This document shows, one piece after another, positions 59,432-64,000 of a stretch of 64,000 nucleotides of DNA (its first letter is position 1; each line of letters begins with the position of its first letter). Position numbers and translations under genes: made by a program. The notes under the pieces are model-generated. The model saw only the letters and a list, made by a program, of their open reading frames with translations. It did no database searches and had not been told where the DNA came from. The DNA is taken from the NCBI RefSeq assembly GCF_003675875.1, contig NZ_RCDI01000004.1:124001-188000 (forward strand). The letters are read 5' to 3'. The DNA is from Halostella limicola. GTDB lineage: Archaea; Halobacteriota; Halobacteria; Halobacteriales; Natronoarchaeaceae.

Positions 59432-61351
59432 TCAGTAGCGGAGCAGTCGCATCCCGTTGAGGATGACGAGGAGGACGCTTGCCTCGTGGACCAGCATCCC
59501 CGACGCGAGGGTGACGTAGCTGGTGAGCACGCCAGCGAGGAGAACGGTCACGGTCAGCACCGCGAGTCCGACGTTCTCGAGAACGTTCCAGCGCGTCGCC
59601 TTGCTCAATTTGACCGCGTACGGGATGCGTTCGAGGTCGTCGGCCATCAGCGCCATGTCAGCCGTCTCGATAGCGGTGTCCGTCCCCGCTGCGCCCATCG
59701 CGATGCCGACATCGGCGGTCGCCAGCGACGGCGCGTCGTTGATGCCGTCGCCGACCATCGCGACGACGTGGCCGTCGGCCTGGTAGGCCTCGATGACGGA
59801 CTGCTTGTCCTCGGGGAGGAGTTCGGCGCGGTACTCGTCGATGCCGACCTCTTCGGCGACCGCGGCGGCCGTCCGCTCGTTGTCGCCGGTGAGCATCACC
59901 GTCTCGATGCCGGGGTCTTGGAGCGCCGCGACGACCCCAGGAGCGGCCTCCCGGAGCTCGTCTCGCAGCGCGATCGCGCCGATGATGTCCCCGTCCCGGA
60001 CGACGTGGACGACCGTCTCGCCGCGCTCCTCACGCTCGCGGACGTAGTCGGCGACCCGACTGGGGACGTCGATGTCGCGGTCGTCCAGCAGTGCGCGGTT
60101 GCCGACAACAACTTCCTGGCCATCGGCATGGGCGATGACGCCCTTGCCAGCGACCACGTCGAAGTCATCCGGATCGGGAGTCGACTGGCGCCCTGCGTCC
60201 ATATCGTCCGCCTGGGCGATCGTGGCCCCACCGTCCGTCGCAGCCGTCGGTTGCTCGCGGGCCGCGTCGACGATGGCGTCGGCGAGGTGGTGTTCGCTCT
60301 TCTTCTCGGCGGTCGCCGCGAGCGAGAGGACCTCGTCGTCGGCGACGCCGAACCCCTCGACGTCGGTGACGGTGGTCTCGCCCTTCGTGAGCGTCCCCGT
60401 CTTGTCGAAGGCGACGAGGTCGATCTTGCCGGCGCGTTCGAGGTGTTCACCGCCCTTCATCAGCACGCCAGACCGAGCGGCGTTGCCGATGGCCGAGACG
60501 ATGCTGACCGGCGGCCCGATTACCAGCGCGCCCGGACAGCCGATAACCAACAGGGTCAGCGACAGGATCGCGTTCTGCGTGACTGCATACGCGCCGATGG
60601 CCAGCACGATGACGGCCGGCGTGTAGTACTTCGCGAACCGGTCGATGAGACTCTCCGTGGGCGACTGGGCCTCCTGGGCCTCCTCGACGCGGCAGATGAT
60701 GCGTTCGAGCATCGTATCCGAGCCCGCACCCGTCGTCCGGATGTCTAGCGCGCCCTCCTGGTTGACCGTCCCGGCGTAGACTTCGTCGCCGTCGGCCTTG
60801 TGGATGGGCGCACTCTCGCCGGTGACTGGCGCCTGATTGACGGCGCTCTCGCCGTCGACGACGATCCCGTCGACCGGAATCTTCCCGCCTGGCTTCACGA
60901 TGACGACTTCACCCTCCTCGACCTCGCGGGCGGGGACTTCCTGGAGTTCCCCGTCGCGACGGACAGTCGCGGTGTCGGGCGTCATCTCCAGCAGCTCTTG
61001 GAGGGCTGTCCGGGTCTTCCGCATCGTCCGTCCCTCGAGGTAGCTGCCGAGGCTGAACAGGAAGACGACGGCGGCGGCTTCCCAGTACTCCCCGATGACG
61101 ATGGCACCGATAGCGGCCAGCGTCACCAGCGTCTTGATGCCGAGCGTCCGGTTGGTAACTTCGTGGTAGGCGGTCTTGGCGATGTCGTAGCCACCCACGA
61201 TCGTCGCGAGGACGAGGATGGCGGCGCTCGCCGTATCGAAACTCGTGAGATAGCCCAGGCTCCAGCCACCGCCGTACAGCAGGCCGCTCGTCGCCGTGAC
61301 GATGGCCTTCCGGTGTTTCCGGTAGTACTGCGTGATCGATTGTTTGTTCAT
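59432..61351 (-). CDS. P1B-type metal ATPase with CPG motif, no fused HMA domain
   Basis: 639 residues. No N-terminal metal-binding domain; the protein starts directly at the membrane helices. Ion-site motif LLVIGCPGALVIGP with C-P-G at 272-274 where most relatives have C-P-C. Phosphorylation site AFDKTGTLTKG at 316-320, second domain with LTGDNERTAAAVAEEVG and MVGDGINDAPSLATA, and the end VHEASVLLVILNGMRLL. The lack of N-terminal domain is balanced by the stand-alone HMA protein encoded directly upstream. The predicted nucleotide domain contains an acidic insert (ATDGGATIAQADDMDAG). Probably a Cu+, Zn2+ or similar efflux pump; the CPG makes the metal uncertain. Confidence 0.9.
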   Translation of the reverse strand: MNKQSITQYYRKHRKAIVTATSGLLYGGGWSLGYLTSFDTASAAILVLATIVGGYDIAKTAYHEVTNRTLGIKTLVTLAAIGAIVIGEYWEAAAVVFLFSLGSYLEGRTMRKTRTALQELLEMTPDTATVRRDGELQEVPAREVEEGEVVIVKPGGKIPVDGIVVDGESAVNQAPVTGESAPIHKADGDEVYAGTVNQEGALDIRTTGAGSDTMLERIICRVEEAQEAQSPTESLIDRFAKYYTPAVIVLAIGAYAVTQNAILSLTLLVIGCPGALVIGPPVSIVSAIGNAARSGVLMKGGEHLERAGKIDLVAFDKTGTLTKGETTVTDVEGFGVADDEVLSLAATAEKKSEHHLADAIVDAAREQPTAATDGGATIAQADDMDAGRQSTPDPDDFDVVAGKGVIAHADGQEVVVGNRALLDDRDIDVPSRVADYVREREERGETVVHVVRDGDIIGAIALRDELREAAPGVVAALQDPGIETVMLTGDNERTAAAVAEEVGIDEYRAELLPEDKQSVIEAYQADGHVVAMVGDGINDAPSLATADVGIAMGAAGTDTAIETADMALMADDLERIPYAVKLSKATRWNVLENVGLAVLTVTVLLAGVLTSYVTLASGMLVHEASVLLVILNGMRLLRY

Positions 61352-61355
61352 GGTG

Positions 61356-61571
61356 TTAGGCGGGCTGGGGCGTGTACCCTTGGTTTTCGATGGTCTCTGC
61401 GAAGGCGTCGGGGGTAGCGACGCTGTCGTCGTACTCGATTTCGACGCGGCCGGTCGCGTAGTGGACTTCGACGTGCTGGACGCCGTCGACGTTCGACAGG
61501 GCGCGTTCGACGGTGCTCGCGCAGGTCGGGCAATCGAAGTCGAGGACGCGGAATTGGGTTGTGTCGCTCAT
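61356..61571 (-). CDS. Stand-alone HMA metallochaperone
   Basis: 71 residues: one heavy-metal-associated domain. Metal site DFDCPTCASTVERAL (C-x-x-C at residues 14-17), then VDGVQHVEVHYATGRVEIEY. It ends four bases before the P-type ATPase gene, so they are one operon; it should deliver metal to the pump, which has no such domain of its own. Divergent from the ArsR-type regulator with ~200 bases between. Confidence 0.92.
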   Translation of the reverse strand: MSDTTQFRVLDFDCPTCASTVERALSNVDGVQHVEVHYATGRVEIEYDDSVATPDAFAETIENQGYTPQPA

Positions 61572-61772
61572 TACAGTTTGAGGTAGTGCCCGTACCCCAA
61601 TGAGTATTTTTTAGATGATATGTTTGAATTCGGAGACGGATCGTTGGAACAGTCAAACAGGTCGTCTAGGGCTTTCGCTATCGTGGGCCCATTCTGTACT
61701 CGATTCCTCGACAGACACCTACCCGACTCCTGCCCCGCTACCTTTTCCCGCGTGCTCGTGCTCAGTTCTCGT

Positions 61773-62297
61773 ATGAGTGATTCCGATACCGACCACCGTC
61801 TCGACGACATCGCGGTGCGAGACACTCGGATTTCGGACGCCATCGACGAGCCGATGCGGGCGATGATCCTCGATATTCTGGCCGAGGAGGCCCTGACCGC
61901 GACCGAGGTCCACGAACGCCTCGACGATCGCGGTGTCGACCGGACAGAGAACACGGTTCGCCATCACATCAACGAGCTCCGGGACGCGGGCCTCGTCGAC
62001 GTCGTTCGGTTCGAGGAGGGTCGTGGTGGGACGACGAAGTACTACCACGCAAACACGATCGTTCTCTCGTACTCACTACCAGATCCGGCCGACGCCGCCG
62101 TCGAGGCGATGATCGACGCTGTCCAGCCCCAGATCACGGACGCGCTCACCACGCTCACCGACGAGTACGACGACGCTATTGAGGAGATCGTCGCGGATAT
62201 GCAGCCCTGCGAGCACTGCCAGACCCAGAAGTACGAGACGTATGTGCTTCTGACTGTCCTCCGACGTGCGTTCGTTCGTGCTCACAGAGACTCCTGA
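61773..62297 (+). CDS. Winged-helix (ArsR-like) metal-responsive regulator
   Basis: 174 residues from ATG 61773. Winged-helix part: ISDAIDEPMRAMILDILAEE, LTATEVHERLDDRGVDRTEN, TVRHHINELRDAGLVDVVRF, with wing EEGRGGTTKYYHA. C-terminal helix pair (VEAMIDAVQPQITDALTTLT) then a MQPCEHCQTQKYETY motif that could bind metal by C-x-x-C plus histidine. It is divergent from the HMA/ATPase operon, so it likely controls that operon and senses the same metal. Confidence 0.87.
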   Translation: MSDSDTDHRLDDIAVRDTRISDAIDEPMRAMILDILAEEALTATEVHERLDDRGVDRTENTVRHHINELRDAGLVDVVRFEEGRGGTTKYYHANTIVLSYSLPDPADAAVEAMIDAVQPQITDALTTLTDEYDDAIEEIVADMQPCEHCQTQKYETYVLLTVLRRAFVRAHRDS

Positions 62298-62372
62298 GCG
62301 AGAAAACTCGGGATTGGCGGGATTTCACCAGATACGACACGAAACCACCGGTCGCTGAAGGCTGCGAATTGA

Positions 62373-62660
62373 TCACTCAATTTCTAACTGACTGCTCCCA
62401 CCGTCCTCCCTATTGTCGTTCTCATCCCATTCGAGTTCGAATTCGATACTCAATTCACCGGGTCCGTCCGTTGGTCCCTCACGCTCGGCTTTGACCTCGA
62501 ACGTCGGGCGCGCTGGTGGTTCCATTGTCACGGACTCGGAACCGGATTTGAGTGTGACTGCGTCCCCTTGTTCGAGTTTATCAGCGATGTTACGGAGATA
62601 CGACGCGATTTCTTCTCGAGTCTGGCCACTCTCTGATTTGAACAGGACTTCTTCAGGCAT
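62373..62660 (-). CDS. Amphi-Trp domain protein, second copy
   Basis: 95 residues from ATG 62660. PEEVLFKSESGQTREEIASY, LRNIADKLEQGDAVTLKSGS, LSIEFELEWDEND. Same family as the protein at 14104 (shared E-I-A-S-Y-L-R and S-I-E-F-E-L). The tail is very acidic. Function unknown. Confidence 0.87.
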   Translation of the reverse strand: MPEEVLFKSESGQTREEIASYLRNIADKLEQGDAVTLKSGSESVTMEPPARPTFEVKAEREGPTDGPGELSIEFELEWDENDNREDGGSSQLEIE

Positions 62661-62769
62661 ACTGAACGATACGCTGCCTGTACCGATAAGTGAATCCCCT
62701 AAATCACCCTCGCTTGAGTCAGAATCACCATACACCAATGTTATCAACAGGCCTGAAACCAACCTCCGG

Positions 62770-63372
62770 TCACAGTTCCTCAGGTTCCCGTTCCGTTGTC
62801 CGTCGGTATCCCTCGTACAGAGCTGGTAATCCGAGGGGGAGTGCGAGGAATCCAAATCCGAGAAGGGCATACTCATCTGCGTTCTGGTGTCGCATGGCGA
62901 GGAGCGTCGCGACGATGCCGAGAAGCGCAATTACGTAGGCTGTATTACTCCAGACCACGTCATATGAGGAGCAGTACAGCCAGCAGACGAACGTGTAGGA
63001 GGGGGCATTCCAGGTCGGTGGATGGAGTTTCGGCCAGAAGAATCGACAGTACGTCGTCCAGCCGAGCATCGCCAGCGTGGGAAGTCCCGCGAGCCATGTC
63101 GTCGAGCCGAATGGCGTCCGAGCACCGAATCGTCTGTAGCCAGCGAGGAACAACGCCGGAAATCCGAGGATCCACAGCCAGATGCCGATAGTCTATGACA
63201 CGGGCCAGTGCTTGATCCGTGGTTGCTCGAAGGGAAGTCGGAGCGACTCCGGCAGCGTCGCCCAAGGGAAAGAGGGATCAGGGACTGGATTCGTAACGAA
63301 TGCGATCAGACAGAGTCCCGTCCCGACGAGTAGTCCGTAGAGGCCCAACGTTGTATATCGGCCGAGCTAGGC
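62770..63372 (-). pseudogene. Membrane-protein gene with internal stop
   Basis: On the minus strand the frame GRYTTLGLYGLLVGTGLCLI, AFVTNPVPDPSFPW, LRLPFEQPRIKHWPVS runs into TAG at 63193-63195 and continues TIGIWLWILGFPALFLAGYR, YTFVCWLYCSSYDVVWSNTA, YVIALLGIVATLLAMR and the end TEREPEEL. Five or more helices, ~200 codons. The start region also has a stop (63370), so the true N-terminus is missing. Family not recognised. Confidence 0.6.
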
Positions 63373-63437
63373 CGGGAGCGACGGGTGCACCGTTGTGGCA
63401 TGGCGATCGGGTGTGCCCGTCATTCCTCGAATCAGTC

Positions 63438-63818
63438 TTACTGCGACTCCGTGTCGCGCTCAAGCGCCTCTCGTCGTTGTTCGTATTCGTCGTCGCTCAA
63501 TTCTCCACGAGCATACGCGAGTCGGAGTTCTTCGAGTGCTTGGTCTGAGCTGCTCTTATTCCCTGCTATTGCTCGGTAGATGAGGTAGCCACCGCCGATG
63601 AGAGCGATCAGGAACAGGAGTTGCATGACGATTCCAGTGATAACCATCCAGGTTGGCATCGTCCCGTCTCCCCACATATGGCCGCCCCACGTGCCACCCA
63701 TCATCGGGCCAGCCCCCATCATCCCGAAGCCCATGAAGAACATCGGGAAGAGGACGAACGCACCGATGATAATGAGGACAATCGTAATGAGTCGTGTCTC
63801 ATCTGTTTTGTCAGGCAT
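63438..63818 (-). CDS. SHOCT-domain membrane protein, second copy
   Basis: 126 residues from ATG 63818. First helix ITIVLIIIGAFVLFPMFFMG (10-29), a Met/Gly/His-rich linker (GFGMMGAGPMMGGTWGGHMW), second helix VITGIVMQLLFLIALIGGGY, then SHOCT tail LAYARGELSDDEYEQRREAL. Similar to the protein at 2799, with an added helix. The Met/His-rich linker suggests Cu or other soft-metal contact at the membrane, fitting the nearby metal cluster. Bases 63819-64000 show no gene. Confidence 0.82.
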   Translation of the reverse strand: MPDKTDETRLITIVLIIIGAFVLFPMFFMGFGMMGAGPMMGGTWGGHMWGDGTMPTWMVITGIVMQLLFLIALIGGGYLIYRAIAGNKSSSDQALEELRLAYARGELSDDEYEQRREALERDTESQ

Positions 63819-64000
63819 AGTTTTCCCTCCGTGAGATCCGTCTCCAGTAATCAATACGGGTTCCCTATTCAATGCGATTGTGGCTTCCCTTCTTGTGGTC
63901 TATCCCGTGAATACTTTTGCCATCCAGGTTTTGGACCTGTTTTGCGTTCGAATCCCATCTCATTCTGGGAGTCGTCGCGCTGTCACGTTGACTCACCGGA

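Noticed and set aside
63940-63985. GTTCGAATCCC resembling a tRNA T-loop
   Set aside because: The flanking bases do not pair into a T-stem, and no matching D or anticodon arm lies upstream.
1-64000. CRISPR array, rRNA or tRNA genes, replication origin repeats
   Set aside because: No regularly spaced repeats, no rRNA-like conserved stretches, no complete tRNA cloverleaf and no ORB-like repeat cluster or Cdc6 gene were seen.

Overview
This window is from an extremely halophilic archaeon (class Halobacteria). The evidence is an acidic, GC-rich coding repertoire, Tat-type signal peptides (RR-F/I-L), a halocyanin-like blue copper protein, a bacterio-opsin-activator-type HTH regulator, DUF5518 and amphi-Trp proteins, tandem Usp proteins, and AT-rich promoter boxes close to start codons. 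Genus and replicon cannot be told from sequence alone. The unusual number of broken genes and repeated gene families suggests a secondary replicon or an accessory chromosomal region.

Layout. (1) 1-14 kb is a redox/sulfane-sulfur island. It holds the tail of a CNNM/CorC-type CBS protein, a decayed DsrE copy, thioredoxin plus thioredoxin reductase, a SHOCT protein, DUF302, an amidohydrolase and OsmC. A Tat-exported DsbA-like oxidoreductase follows, with two small membrane proteins carrying CxxC within predicted membrane segments. Then come divergent tusA-dsrE and a rhodanese/metallo-beta-lactamase persulfide dioxygenase-like gene, two YeeE/YedE halves, a PiT-like permease, a 49-aa protein and a TauE/SafE exporter. 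Related promoter elements (TATTGTACA, CCTATATTGTG) recur in front of several of these units. (2) 14-21 kb holds amphi-Trp, a double Usp, a PPOX pseudogene, a copper protein, a broken MBL gene, a 2-TM ion channel and DoxX, plus fragments copied from the 38-41 kb locus. (3) 21-36 kb holds a large MMPL/RND exporter divergent from a Bat-type regulator, a transposase scar, SRPBCC/Usp/DUF302 remnants, a CaCA antiporter, small membrane proteins, a VIT1-like metal transporter, a DASS anion transporter, an SDR enzyme and a badly broken cation P-type ATPase. (4) 36-56 kb is an envelope-oriented stretch. It has two bactofilin-like beta-solenoid membrane proteins, four CPBP intramembrane proteases, an ABC exporter, TspO, DUF2071, an MFS permease, a beta-lactamase-fold hydrolase, and two proteins sharing an undescribed extracytoplasmic domain. 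(5) 56-62.3 kb is a metal-efflux cluster: a P1B-4-like ATPase (SPC/HEGST), a GHSCP-motif protein, a P1B ATPase with an unusual CPG motif, a separate HMA metallochaperone, and a divergent ArsR-like sensor with a C-terminal CEHC. (6) 62.3-64 kb repeats small-protein families seen earlier (amphi-Trp, SHOCT) around one more pseudogene.

How it fits together (inference). TusA/DsrE and rhodanese would carry sulfane sulfur to the dioxygenase, YeeE/PiT/TauE would move sulfur species across the membrane, and Trx/TrxR/OsmC/DsbA would manage thiol stress. The right half looks like metal and envelope-stress defence. About a dozen clearly decayed genes with visible frameshifts, stops or truncations show ongoing loss. 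The most promising undescribed elements are the DsbA plus twin CxxC membrane-protein operon, the shared sulfur-gene promoter element, the DUF5518-linked ectodomain family and the bactofilin/CPBP cluster.
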